Below are positions 1 through 8,270 of a stretch of DNA of 64,000 nt, piece after piece. The first letter of the stretch is position 1. Each line of letters starts with the position of its first letter. The notes under the pieces are model-generated. The model made no database searches and had not been told where the DNA came from. It saw only the letters and a list, made by a program, of their open reading frames with translations. Origin of the DNA: Aphanocapsa sp. GSE-SYN-MK-11-07L (GTDB taxonomy: Bacteria > Cyanobacteriota > Cyanobacteriia > Thermosynechococcales > Thermosynechococcaceae); the NCBI GenBank assembly GCA_019359715.1, contig JAHHGS010000033.1, positions 43,250 through 107,249 on the forward strand, in the 5' to 3' direction. Both the position numbers and the translations under genes were made by a program.

Positions 1-1105
1 AGGTGGAAACTTGATCAACCAAATCCAGGACTTTCAGATTGTAGGCATCGGCTCGATTTTTTTGTTTTCTAGCCAAGTACATTCGCAACTGCCACAGACA
101 GGAAATCGTAATTCCAGCCACGGTAATTAAGAGGGCGATCGACTCAGCATATCGCTCTAGAAAAGTCGGCTCGTTTTTGGTGTAGTAGGCTTCTGCGCCA
201 GGGTTGAGGGGCAGTCCTAAGCGATCAGCCGAGATGGTCGGGCTAATTGTCGCAGCTCTAGAATTGAGCGCAGACAATTCATTGCGGTACTCGTAGAGGG
301 TGCGGGTGAGCAAATAAATCAGCTCTGGGTCAACATCCTGATGCGTGAGCAACAGCGCCCGCACCGAAGCCACGGTCAAATCTTGGGGTGGAATGGCTGG
401 ATTGCCGCTGTAGAGACCTTTGGGAATCCTTAAACTTTGCAGATAGGGGTAAGTCAACTGCAGGGCGGCTAGCTGATCGACTGAGACTAAGCGGGCTTGC
501 GTGGCTTGAATCAAGGCTTGCATTCCTTGGTTGGCGGGGGCAATGCTCCGAAATAGCCCATCGACTTGCCCCTGCCGAAATTGGGCTTGAGCAGCGGCTG
601 GAGGGAGGGAGATTCCTTGCACGTCATTTTGATTCAGTCCATAGTGCTTGATTAATTTCCAGAAGAAAATATAGGAGCCGCTGTCTTTGGGCATCAGAGC
701 CACCCGCTTTCCCTTCAGGTCAGGAATCGTCTGAATGCCGGAATTGGGCTGCACGATCAGATGAAAGGCTTCTGGAAATAGGGCAGCGACGGCTTGAACT
801 GAGGGAGTTGTCGGAGTATCGCTCTGGGCGATCGCCAATCCAACTTGCCGCGACTCCAGCAGGCTCATATTTTCGCGGGAGCCGCTGGTTTGACGCAATT
901 GCAGGCGCAGACGGGGCTGATGCAGGGCAACCACCTTGGCGAGGGCTTGGGCAAACCGATCGTACTCACCATCTCGGCTAGCAGTGGCGATCGTTAACAC
1001 CTCAACCTGAGTCTGATCGTTAATCCAGTCAATCAGGAAAGCTGCTCCGCCTCCTAAGACCAAGATGCCGCCCAAGAGCGCAGGCAGCCAAGATTTATTT
1101 TTCAT
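1..1105 (-). CDS. TAXI-family TRAP transporter solute-binding protein, C-terminus cut by window edge
   Basis: The minus-strand reading frame opens with ATG at 1105 and stays open to the left edge (about 368 codons). The N-terminus MKNKSWLPALLGG is a lysine-rich signal/anchor followed by a hydrophobic stretch. The body reads as a periplasmic binding protein of the TAXI type: LTIATASRDGEYDRFAQAL, then RQTSGSRENMSLLESRQVGLAI, a GKRVALMPKDSGSY segment, and a hydrophobic helix near residues 315-340 (ESIALLITVAGITISCLW) followed by a basic stretch. A C-terminal membrane helix is known in cyanobacterial and proteobacterial relatives, which suggests a membrane-tethered binding protein. No TRAP membrane subunit is visible, so ligand and partner are unknown. 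Divergent from the glycosyltransferase at 1159 with only 53 bp between, so the promoters overlap. Confidence 0.75.
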   Translation of the reverse strand, partial: MKNKSWLPALLGGILVLGGGAAFLIDWINDQTQVEVLTIATASRDGEYDRFAQALAKVVALHQPRLRLQLRQTSGSRENMSLLESRQVGLAIAQSDTPTTPSVQAVAALFPEAFHLIVQPNSGIQTIPDLKGKRVALMPKDSGSYIFFWKLIKHYGLNQNDVQGISLPPAAAQAQFRQGQVDGLFRSIAPANQGMQALIQATQARLVSVDQLAALQLTYPYLQSLRIPKGLYSGNPAIPPQDLTVASVRALLLTHQDVDPELIYLLTRTLYEYRNELSALNSRAATISPTISADRLGLPLNPGAEAYYTKNEPTFLERYAESIALLITVAGITISCLWQLRMYLARKQKNRADAYNLKVLDLVDQVST

Positions 1106-1158
1106 CGTGGATTTCTGGTTTTCGGATAGGCTCTAAAAGCACGCTTACTGATCCAATT

Positions 1159-2340
1159 ATGTCTGCTAGCACTCTCTTGGTCTTGGGCATTACGCTGCTA
1201 TCGCTGCTGATTTGGACAGTTTTACTGATCGGTTGGGGACAGTTTTGGCGTAGCGATCAGCGTCTGCCGACCGATCAGCCAGATTTACTGACTTGGCCCT
1301 CGGTCTGCGCCGTAGTTCCCGCCCGCGATGAAGCGAGTATGCTGCCAGAAACCCTGCGATCGCTGCTGCGGCAAGATTACCCTGGTTCTTTTCAAATTAT
1401 TTTGATCGATGACCAGAGCAGTGATGGAACAGCAGAAGTGGCTCGTCAGACAGCGGTTGAGTTAAACAAGAGCGATCGCCTGCAAATTCTGTCTGGGCAA
1501 CCCCTCCCGGCTGGCTGGTCTGGCAAGCTGTGGGCGGTTGAACAGGGCATCCAAGCTGCTAGCGCAGCCGCACCAGACTACTTATTGCTGACGGATGCAG
1601 ATATTGTGCATGGCCCTAACAACCTACGGCAGTTGGTTAGTAAAGCGACCGTAGATAATTTAGATCTCGTCTCTTTAATGGTCTTGTTGCGCTGCACCAG
1701 TTTTTGGGAACGGTTTTTGATTCCGGCCTTTGTCTTTTTCTTTCAGAAACTCTATCCCTTCCCCTGGGTCAACGATCCGAGCCGAAAAACAGCGGCGGCG
1801 GCGGGCGGCTGCATTTTAATCAAGCGTCAGAGCTTAGCTGCCGCGGGTGGGATTGCGATCGTTCGGCAAGCCTTGATCGACGATTGTGCTTTAGGAGCGG
1901 CGATTAAAAATTCCGGCGGGCGGATTTGGCTGGGACTGAGCAAAACCACCCGCAGTTTACGCCCCTACCCTTCGTTAGAAACGATTTGGACAATGGTGGC
2001 CCGGACGGCTTTTACCCAACTCGGCTATTCTCCTTTGCTCTTGGTGGGTGCCTTGGTGGGGATGGTGTTGGTTTACTTGGTGCCACCTTTGGCGGCGATC
2101 GGGGGGGGATTAACTGGAAATTGGCCAGTGGCGATCGTTGGCGGCATCACTTGGCTGTTGATGAGCCTGGCCTACTGGCCTACCGTGCGACTGTATCGCT
2201 TATCGCCAGTGTGGGCGTTTAGCTTGCCTGCGATCGCCCTCCTCTACAACCTAATGACCCTCGACTCGGCCCTCCGACACTGGCGCGGTCAAGGCGGAGC
2301 CTGGAAAGGACGAGTTTATGCAATGCCTAAGCCAGATTAG
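1159..2340 (+). CDS. hpnB: HpnB-like membrane glycosyltransferase family 2 protein
   Basis: 393 residues, ATG start. An N-terminal membrane helix (about residues 5-25) precedes a GT-A glycosyltransferase domain: VVPARDEASMLPETLRSLL, then the nucleotide-binding LIDDQSSDGT, the metal-site LLTDADIVHG (near residue 145) and a RQALIDDCALG acceptor/catalytic motif (near residue 240). Three or four hydrophobic segments follow (about residues 285-375). This layout matches the hopene-associated glycosyltransferase HpnB family (typically about 380-390 residues), which works at the cytoplasmic membrane on an unknown hopanoid or lipid acceptor. The nearby nucleoside phosphorylase and squalene synthase support a hopanoid context. 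HpnB's reaction is not established, so this is a family assignment. It overlaps the convergent HEAT-repeat gene by 14 bp. Confidence 0.75.
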   Translation: MSASTLLVLGITLLSLLIWTVLLIGWGQFWRSDQRLPTDQPDLLTWPSVCAVVPARDEASMLPETLRSLLRQDYPGSFQIILIDDQSSDGTAEVARQTAVELNKSDRLQILSGQPLPAGWSGKLWAVEQGIQAASAAAPDYLLLTDADIVHGPNNLRQLVSKATVDNLDLVSLMVLLRCTSFWERFLIPAFVFFFQKLYPFPWVNDPSRKTAAAAGGCILIKRQSLAAAGGIAIVRQALIDDCALGAAIKNSGGRIWLGLSKTTRSLRPYPSLETIWTMVARTAFTQLGYSPLLLVGALVGMVLVYLVPPLAAIGGGLTGNWPVAIVGGITWLLMSLAYWPTVRLYRLSPVWAFSLPAIALLYNLMTLDSALRHWRGQGGAWKGRVYAMPKPD

Positions 2341-2986
2341 CTGACGCATTCAATTGCTTCCTTTGCCAAGCACCTTTCTTGAGCTGCGCCAGGTTTTCTA
2401 GGGCAGTTTCTGCCGCCTTTTGAACATCAGGGTGCGAATCAGTGAGCAGCGATCGAATCAGAGGGATGGCTTCAACTGCCCCCAGTTGATCTAACTCATC
2501 CAGAGCATTTTCCCGCACGGTATAATCAGGGTCGTCTAAGGCTTCTACTAGCATCACAGAAGCAATTTTAGGATCATACTGGCTCATATAGCGCAACACA
2601 CTGCCGCGCACACAGGGCGCAGGATGTTTGCTAAGGGCAAAAACTTGATCACGCACTTGCCATATATGCTGATGCCGCAGCCCATCAATCGCGCTAGCAA
2701 CGATTTCTGGTCTGTCATCCTTAAGAAAATTTGTCCAAATCTGATTGATGAGTTTTCTGTTACTGACAGGAGGCAGTAGGCAAAGAATTGCTGCTAGTTT
2801 TTGAAGGTTAGCGGTTGGGACTTCTGCCAGTAAAAATTTAACCCCAGCTTCTCCCTGCTGGCGGATTAAGTCGACGATCTCTTGGTAGTACGAGGCTGCG
2901 TAGGCCTCACCATCGATTGCCGGTTGATGCCACCGTGCGATCAACTCCTTCAAGCCAAGTTGATCTAGCTCTGGATAGGCACTCAT
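2327..2986 (-). CDS. HEAT-repeat protein
   Basis: 219 residues with an ATG start. The middle and C-terminal parts are helical repeats of the HEAT/PBS-lyase type: PEIVASAIDGLRH, APCVRGSVLRYMSQ, DPDYTVRENALDELDQLG and HPDVQKAAETALENL recur at about 30-35 residue spacing. Such proteins are adaptor scaffolds. In cyanobacteria relatives include the CpcE/CpcF phycobilin lyases and the NblB degradation factor, but this protein is shorter and no lyase partner lies next to it, so a bilin role is only possible. Its end overlaps the convergent hpnB gene by 14 bp. Downstream in the same direction as the 3089-3271 and 3264-3980 genes, with about 100 bp between. Confidence 0.7.
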   Translation of the reverse strand: MSAYPELDQLGLKELIARWHQPAIDGEAYAASYYQEIVDLIRQQGEAGVKFLLAEVPTANLQKLAAILCLLPPVSNRKLINQIWTNFLKDDRPEIVASAIDGLRHQHIWQVRDQVFALSKHPAPCVRGSVLRYMSQYDPKIASVMLVEALDDPDYTVRENALDELDQLGAVEAIPLIRSLLTDSHPDVQKAAETALENLAQLKKGAWQRKQLNASANLA

Positions 2987-3088
2987 GATTTCAACCCTCT
3001 ACCTAAGGCGCTCCAAATTGACCAGATCAAGTTTGGTGGACAATTACCCAATCGCACGAATTTCACTCAAACTTGTACCAGAAAATTG

Positions 3089-3271
3089 CTAGGGAAACTC
3101 TCGCCGCAAAATGCTGTGTAGATCGTTAACCGTGATGGTTCCATCATCGTGCATCCGATTTAGCTCTTGAATTCTGTTTGGGCTCAGCTTGCTGTTGAGT
3201 TTATTTGCTAGCCGCTCATATTGCGTCAAAAGCTTAATCGCCTTTTGACAATCTTTTTTTTGCTTACTCAT
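3089..3271 (-). CDS. Small hypothetical protein (60 aa)
   Basis: I do not recognise a family. The ATG at 3271 starts MSKQKKDCQKAIKLLTQYE and overlaps the last 8 bases of the phosphorylase gene upstream, a typical translationally coupled arrangement. A longer frame from 3286 is possible but lies wholly inside the upstream gene. The product is highly charged, helical in pattern, and ends TVNDLHSILRREFP. It contains one cysteine, no membrane segment and no signal peptide. The coupling suggests it is real and co-expressed with the phosphorylase. Confidence 0.5.
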   Translation of the reverse strand: MSKQKKDCQKAIKLLTQYERLANKLNSKLSPNRIQELNRMHDDGTITVNDLHSILRREFP

Positions 3272-3980
3272 CAAAATTGAGAGCAAAAACTAACTGCTGA
3301 CTCACCTGTTGCAAAATCTTTAGCCCTTTTAAAGAGCCTTGAATTAAGCGAGCTGCTGCCCAGGGTTGGCGCAGCATTCCGATCGCCAAGGGCAGCGGAC
3401 GCAATGATCCATCCGCGCTAAAGGCGGTAGAGAGATCCGGGAGATCGTGCTGGCAATCGTCGCTAACAATGCGGATCATTCCGATCGCCACGCCGTGAAC
3501 AGCTAGCACCTCCAAGGCTGAACTGCCTTCCATATCAACAACCTCGGTTTGATATTTTTGGTAAGTCTGCTGCTTTTCGGTCGCTTGGTGAATCAGGCGA
3601 TCGCTGGTAAACGCTGGCACGGGCTGGCAATTAAAAACTTGGCAAAGCTGATTTGTGAGGGCGCGATCGCACTCCCACCGCTGGCCTGTCTCGTCTAAGC
3701 AGCTCCCGTAAACCACAACATCTCCGACCTGATGTTGGTTTGTCAAACTGCCGCACAGCCCAATCAGCAGCACAGACAGCGGTTTTTGGGGGAGGGAATA
3801 AATCTGCAAAAACTCTCGAAATGGTGCTTTGCCAACAGGGACAGGTACAACCACTGGCACAGTTGAGCCTGAGTTTGCGGATTTTTTCGCTGACAATTGT
3901 TCCGATATCCCTCGACGCACAGCTTGATGCTCCTGCCCTTGGGGAACAAAGATGATCTGGATCGGTTGGACTGTTAGCAC
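3264..3980 (-). CDS. Phosphorylase/nucleosidase superfamily protein, possibly the hopanoid-associated HpnG
   Basis: 238 residues from a GTG start. Family marks of the purine nucleoside phosphorylase/5'-methylthioadenosine nucleosidase fold are visible: LSVLLIGLCGSLTNQHQVGDVVVYG (near residues 67-91) and VVDMEGSSALEVLAVHGV with IRIVSDD following (near residues 143-170), where the Met-Glu pair binds ribose and the Asp in SDD contacts the base. In hopanoid clusters a member of this superfamily, HpnG, removes adenine from adenosylhopane to give ribosylhopane. The squalene synthase and HpnB-like neighbours make that role plausible, but a generic nucleosidase is also possible and no HpnH radical-SAM gene is seen here. 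Divergent from the squalene synthase gene. The downstream 60-aa gene overlaps its end. Confidence 0.65.
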   Translation of the reverse strand: MLTVQPIQIIFVPQGQEHQAVRRGISEQLSAKKSANSGSTVPVVVPVPVGKAPFREFLQIYSLPQKPLSVLLIGLCGSLTNQHQVGDVVVYGSCLDETGQRWECDRALTNQLCQVFNCQPVPAFTSDRLIHQATEKQQTYQKYQTEVVDMEGSSALEVLAVHGVAIGMIRIVSDDCQHDLPDLSTAFSADGSLRPLPLAIGMLRQPWAAARLIQGSLKGLKILQQVSQQLVFALNFDE

Positions 3981-4258
3981 TTAGTTTGGGCACTCTAGAA
4001 CCATGACTATTGTTGATCACTCAGTTGCAGGAGTGCGAAATGTGTATTTTTAGACTAAAAAGGACGATTGTATTGAATTAAGTTAAGAATCTTTTCCCTA
4101 AGCTGTGGTATCTTCCTCGGAGATGGTGCTAAGCGACCTTTGGCACCTCGGCGTTTGCGCCCTCACCTTGAGAGTCTTGTTCAATCGGGTTGTCAATTAG
4201 ATTTTGCTTAATGTGGTGTGTTTAAACGATTAATTTGGTATTAAGTGCAGGAGTGAGT

Positions 4259-5326
4259 ATGGTGCAAATGACGGAAATAATCCTGGAGCCGCCCGTCTAT
4301 CAGCAGAACGCTGAGCGATTTTGTCATGAAATTTTACCGGAGGTTTCCAGAACCTTCGCCCTTAGCATTCGATTCTTGCCTGGAACCCTTGGTCGGGCAG
4401 TGCTGGTCTCTTATTTACTCATGCGAATGGCTGATACGATCGAAGATGATCCCGTCGCCTCTGTTGAAACCAAGACGGCTCTGCTGGACAAGTTTATGGA
4501 CTGCTTTGATAGCCCCAGCATGGCCACCAGTTACCCCAGGCTAGTGCGTAATCTGGAGGGTGAACCTGCCCATGTCCGCTTAGTGCAAAATGCTGACCTC
4601 GTGTTTACCTTCTATCGCAGCTTGCCCAGCCCGACCCGACGGCACGTTTTCCATTGGGTAAATGAGATGGTGCAGGGGATGAAAAAGTTCGTGACTGTGC
4701 ATCAGCATGGAATTCGGATTCAGACCTTAGCCGAATATAAAGAGTATTGCTACTACGTCGCTGGTACCGTGGGCTACCTGCTGACGGATCTTTGGCAGGA
4801 ACACTCTCCCTATGTGAACAGCGATCGCTATCAAATTTTGCTCCAGCGCTGCGCCGACTTTGGTGAAGCCCTCCAAACCGTCAATATCCTGAAAGATATT
4901 GCTTGGGACGCTGAGCACGAAAATTCAATTTATATTCCTCAACAAGCTTTGGTTGAGCAGGGCAGTAGCCACCAAACCCTTTTAAGCTCTCAGCATTTAC
5001 AGCAAAATCATGCGGCGATTAAAGACCTTGTTCAACTGGCCTGGGAAGATTTAGACCAAGCTCAAGAGTATTTGCTTTCCCTGCCGCGACTGGCGATTCC
5101 GATTCGGATGTTCTGCGTCCTGCCGCTGCTGTTTGCCTATGCCACCCTGCGCGATGTCACTCAGACGACAAGCATGCTGCAAGCGGGCGGCAACGTCAAA
5201 ATTTCGCGAGCAGAGGTTAAATCCCTGATGCTGTTGGGCCCCCTGTCGATTCTCAGCAACCGGGGGCTGCGCTGGCTGATTGCTCAGGTGCGCCAAAAAC
5301 CGTTTGTGATTGGGCTAAAGTCTTAG
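4259..5326 (+). CDS. sqs: Squalene/phytoene synthase family enzyme, squalene synthase type
   Basis: 355 residues from the ATG at 4259, which has an AGGAG sequence at 4249-4253. An upstream TTG at 4235 lacks such a site. Both aspartate-rich prenyl-diphosphate sites are present: ADTIEDD near residue 58 and QTVNILKDIAWDAEHENSIYIP near residue 208. A YCYYVAGTVGYLLTDLW segment lies between them. The first motif and the YCYYVAG signature resemble farnesyl-diphosphate farnesyltransferases (two FPP to squalene) more than the carotenoid enzyme CrtB. A C-terminal hydrophobic tail is present. It would feed hopene synthesis; the HpnB-like and phosphorylase genes next door fit. CrtB-like phytoene synthase is the alternative. 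Confidence 0.8.
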   Translation: MVQMTEIILEPPVYQQNAERFCHEILPEVSRTFALSIRFLPGTLGRAVLVSYLLMRMADTIEDDPVASVETKTALLDKFMDCFDSPSMATSYPRLVRNLEGEPAHVRLVQNADLVFTFYRSLPSPTRRHVFHWVNEMVQGMKKFVTVHQHGIRIQTLAEYKEYCYYVAGTVGYLLTDLWQEHSPYVNSDRYQILLQRCADFGEALQTVNILKDIAWDAEHENSIYIPQQALVEQGSSHQTLLSSQHLQQNHAAIKDLVQLAWEDLDQAQEYLLSLPRLAIPIRMFCVLPLLFAYATLRDVTQTTSMLQAGGNVKISRAEVKSLMLLGPLSILSNRGLRWLIAQVRQKPFVIGLKS

Positions 5327-5353
5327 GCTCTGCTTGTCTTGGTGAAAGCGCCG

Positions 5354-7864
5354 ATGGGATCAGAATCGCCAGCGATCGCCATGGAAGGTCAGGGCGGCGG
5401 ATGGCAGCGCGATGGGCTAATTTTGTCGGGGCTGTGGCTGGCAGCAGCACTCTGCGATCGCCTCTGGCTGCGGCTTGACCATTCCGTGCCAGCCTGGGAT
5501 CAAGGCGACCATCTCAGTCGGGCGCTTGACTATTGGCAGGCTTTCCAGAATCCTCAGTTTTCAAGCTCAGCCTGGTGGTGGCAGCTTTGGCAGTTGTCCC
5601 CCAGCTATCGGGGGCCGTGGGTCTATTTACTGACGGTGCCTTGGCTAAATGGGTTTGGCTTGGGGTTTGATCAGGCGACTCTAGTCAATCTGGTGTTCAC
5701 GGCTCTGATCATGCTGTCGGTGTATCTGCTTGGCAGAAGTTTATTTAGCCGTCAAGTTGGGGTATGGGCAGCGGGCTTATCGCTACTGGCGCCCGCTCTG
5801 GCTTACCAGCGCACAGACTATCTGCTCGACTACGGGCTAACCGCGATCGTAACTGCCACCTTTACCTGTTTGACCCTCTGGTGGGTGGCAGCTCAGCGAC
5901 GCTGGGCGTGGAGCATTGCCTGGGGGCTGGGGCTGGGCTGCGTTTTCTTAACCAAACCAACTGGCATATTTTTTCTGCTCTTGCCCTGCTTGTACCTGCT
6001 GGTGCAACTTCTGTTACCGCAGCGCTATCAGGGGCATCGCTGGCAGCGACTGGCTCAGTTTGGACTGGCGCTAGTTGTGGCACTGCTGGTGGCATTACCT
6101 TGGTTTCGCACCAATTGGCTGACTATTATTACCTCTGCCCTCGGTGCCAATGCAGTCGGGGCGAGGGAAGGCGATCCGGGCAACACGCTGGCAGGCTGGC
6201 TGTATTACGGGCAGCAGTTGCCAGAGATGGTGTCTTGGCCAGTCTTGTATTTGAGTCTGGGAGGAGTCTTGGTGGTAATCGGGCGATGGGTGTTCGGTAA
6301 GCCATTCCCCCAGACCCAGCCAACGACGAGTTTAGCCAGGCGAAGATGGCTGGCGATTTTTTGTTTGGGGGCTTATGCCTTTTGCTCGTTGGCCACGAAT
6401 AAAGACAACCGATTTATTTTGCCCTACTTGCCAATTGTGATTTTGGTTTTGGCAGATGGTCTGACGCTATTGCCGGGAAGATGGGGAGCTGGACTGCGCT
6501 GGGCAACCCTTGGCTTAGCCAGCCTGAGTCTGCTCGTGAATTTGTTTCCGCTACCGTTGCCTGGGCAGCACCGCCCCTACACTGGCCCGGTCTGGCCCCA
6601 CTCACAGGTCGTAGCTGAAGTGCAGCAGCAGGCTCCTTACCTGCGCTCAACGATCGGGTTGAATTTGGCCAGCCCGCAGGTGAATGCCTTTACCTTCGAT
6701 TTTTTTGGCAAACTGCAAAACTTTCAGGTTTATGCCCGTGAACCCGATTGGTCAGCCCAGCAAGTCGCCCAAAACAGCCGCTCTTGGGATTGGTATTTGA
6801 CCAAAACTAGTCAGCCGCTCGATTTAGGCCCCGACCAATTGCTATTGCAAGCAGCGATCGAACAAAGTCCAGACCTGAGCATTCTCAAAACTTGGGACTT
6901 GCCCGATCGCACCCGCCTCCGCCTGCATCAGCGTCGTCGGCCGCCTGTGGTTGTCCAGCCATTGGCTTCGGCGGCCCCCACCCAAGTTGAACTAGCCGCA
7001 GTCAAAGTTCCTGCTCAAGCCAAACCAGGCCAGCCGGTGCCTGTCACTTATCAAGTCGTCGGCCCGTGGCAGCAGCTTCAAAATGGCATTTTAGTTTTGA
7101 GCTGGCAGCGCCAGCTTGATCTAACTGCGTCGAATGCAAAAAACTCTGCCTGGATTCATGATCACGGAATTGGGCTAGGGAATTTGCTGGCTGGATCAGC
7201 CGAGGTCGTTCCTGATCGGGGGTTTGAAGTGATTGAGTCCCTGGCGATGCTGCCCCCCGCCGACCTGTCGCCTGGCAACTATCAACTGTCGGGGCAATAT
7301 CTGGATCGGTTAACTGGCAAGACAACTGCCCTTTCGGTGCCAAAAGTAACGCTGAAACTGGCAGCGGATGCCCCGGTTAACCCAGCCCCAGAGTTAGATT
7401 GGTCAAGCCAACTCCGGCAATTAACGGCCGATTTTCAGCAAGGTAAGTTGGACAGCTTATTCAGCGAAGTGGCTCGAATTAACTTGTATGACCCCACCCA
7501 GGACTACCTGAGCCAGACCGCCCACGCTCTCAGCTTTCGGTTACAGCAGCAGCCCGATCGCTTGGACTGGTGGTACAACTTGGCCCTGGCCCAAGCCTTG
7601 CAAATCAATCCAGCCGTGATTCAGACTGGCGATCGCCTGCCCCAACTAGACCCCAACAATTTTTATGCCTGGGCTTATGCTGCCGTTGTTGATCTTTATT
7701 TTTGGCAGCCCTGGCAGGCCCAAACCGCCCTCACTCATGCTGAGAAACTAAGTGCAACCCCTCCAGAACAGGAGATCCTGCAAATTTTGCAGGGAGCGAC
7801 AGCCCTGATGCAGTTCAACCTATTCCGCGCTTGGGTCGTACTCTCACCCCTAATCAAGTCGTAA
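5354..7864 (+). CDS. Large integral membrane glycosyltransferase (GT39/ArnT-like) with C-terminal soluble domain
   Basis: About 836 residues. The start is uncertain: TTG 5339, GTG 5342 or ATG 5354. The acidic first-loop motif DQGDHLSRALDYW near residue 50 and 10 or more hydrophobic helices up to about residue 400 are the pattern of dolichyl-/polyprenyl-phosphate-sugar glycosyltransferases (GT39/GT83, ArnT/PMT-like), in which the first-loop acidic residue is catalytic. The last 400 residues are soluble, with a beta-rich segment (PAQAKPGQPVPVTYQVVGPW, near residues 555-575) and helical, TPR-like sequence at the end. It starts only 27 bp after the squalene synthase gene, so the two are probably co-transcribed. 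Its substrate is unknown. Confidence 0.7.
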   Translation: MGSESPAIAMEGQGGGWQRDGLILSGLWLAAALCDRLWLRLDHSVPAWDQGDHLSRALDYWQAFQNPQFSSSAWWWQLWQLSPSYRGPWVYLLTVPWLNGFGLGFDQATLVNLVFTALIMLSVYLLGRSLFSRQVGVWAAGLSLLAPALAYQRTDYLLDYGLTAIVTATFTCLTLWWVAAQRRWAWSIAWGLGLGCVFLTKPTGIFFLLLPCLYLLVQLLLPQRYQGHRWQRLAQFGLALVVALLVALPWFRTNWLTIITSALGANAVGAREGDPGNTLAGWLYYGQQLPEMVSWPVLYLSLGGVLVVIGRWVFGKPFPQTQPTTSLARRRWLAIFCLGAYAFCSLATNKDNRFILPYLPIVILVLADGLTLLPGRWGAGLRWATLGLASLSLLVNLFPLPLPGQHRPYTGPVWPHSQVVAEVQQQAPYLRSTIGLNLASPQVNAFTFDFFGKLQNFQVYAREPDWSAQQVAQNSRSWDWYLTKTSQPLDLGPDQLLLQAAIEQSPDLSILKTWDLPDRTRLRLHQRRRPPVVVQPLASAAPTQVELAAVKVPAQAKPGQPVPVTYQVVGPWQQLQNGILVLSWQRQLDLTASNAKNSAWIHDHGIGLGNLLAGSAEVVPDRGFEVIESLAMLPPADLSPGNYQLSGQYLDRLTGKTTALSVPKVTLKLAADAPVNPAPELDWSSQLRQLTADFQQGKLDSLFSEVARINLYDPTQDYLSQTAHALSFRLQQQPDRLDWWYNLALAQALQINPAVIQTGDRLPQLDPNNFYAWAYAAVVDLYFWQPWQAQTALTHAEKLSATPPEQEILQILQGATALMQFNLFRAWVVLSPLIKS

Positions 7865-7989
7865 GTTTGTCGTTCCACCAGCCTGATTTCAAATCGCTGC
7901 TTCAGGTGATTCAGGCTCCTAAGGTAAGTGATTTTATCTGCTTTCGTAACCCGCTATATTGTATGTATTCAAGTCAAAGAGAGCGAGAA

Positions 7990-8205
7990 ATGCAAGCAAG
8001 TGAGGAATCTTCCCGTCTCGACCGAATTGAAATTGCGATCGAAAAGTTGACCAAAGATATTGACGAGTTGCGACAGGAATCGAAGGATTTGGGAACTCGA
8101 TTCGGGTTTTATCAGCAATCGACTCAAGCAATCGTCAATTTAGCGTTCAGCCTAGTTGCTAGCGCAACAGTATCGGTATTTGTGACTGGGCTGCTGCGAC
8201 ATTAG
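7990..8205 (+). CDS. Small coiled-coil protein with C-terminal membrane helix
   Basis: 71 residues if started at the ATG 7990 (MQASEESSRLDRIEI); an ATG at 7963 would give 80. A heptad-rich coiled coil (residues about 8-37, IEIAIEKLTKDIDELRQES) leads into a single hydrophobic helix (NLAFSLVASATVSVFVTGLL) that ends the protein. The shape resembles small membrane-anchored coiled-coil proteins common in cyanobacterial genomes; no function is known. It follows the large glycosyltransferase by about 125 bp in the same direction. Confidence 0.55.
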   Translation: MQASEESSRLDRIEIAIEKLTKDIDELRQESKDLGTRFGFYQQSTQAIVNLAFSLVASATVSVFVTGLLRH

Positions 8206-8270
8206 AGCAATACTGAGCTATATCCGGGGAAACCTATACTAAATGGTTGAGAAATCGCGCAGCTTTGCCG

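Noticed and set aside
4235..4258. TTG at 4235 as the squalene synthase start.
   Set aside because: The ATG at 4259 has AGGAG at the right distance; the upstream eight residues are not expected.
4259..5326. Calling this gene crtB.
   Set aside because: The ADTIEDD and YCYYVAG motifs look more like squalene synthase; CrtB remains possible.
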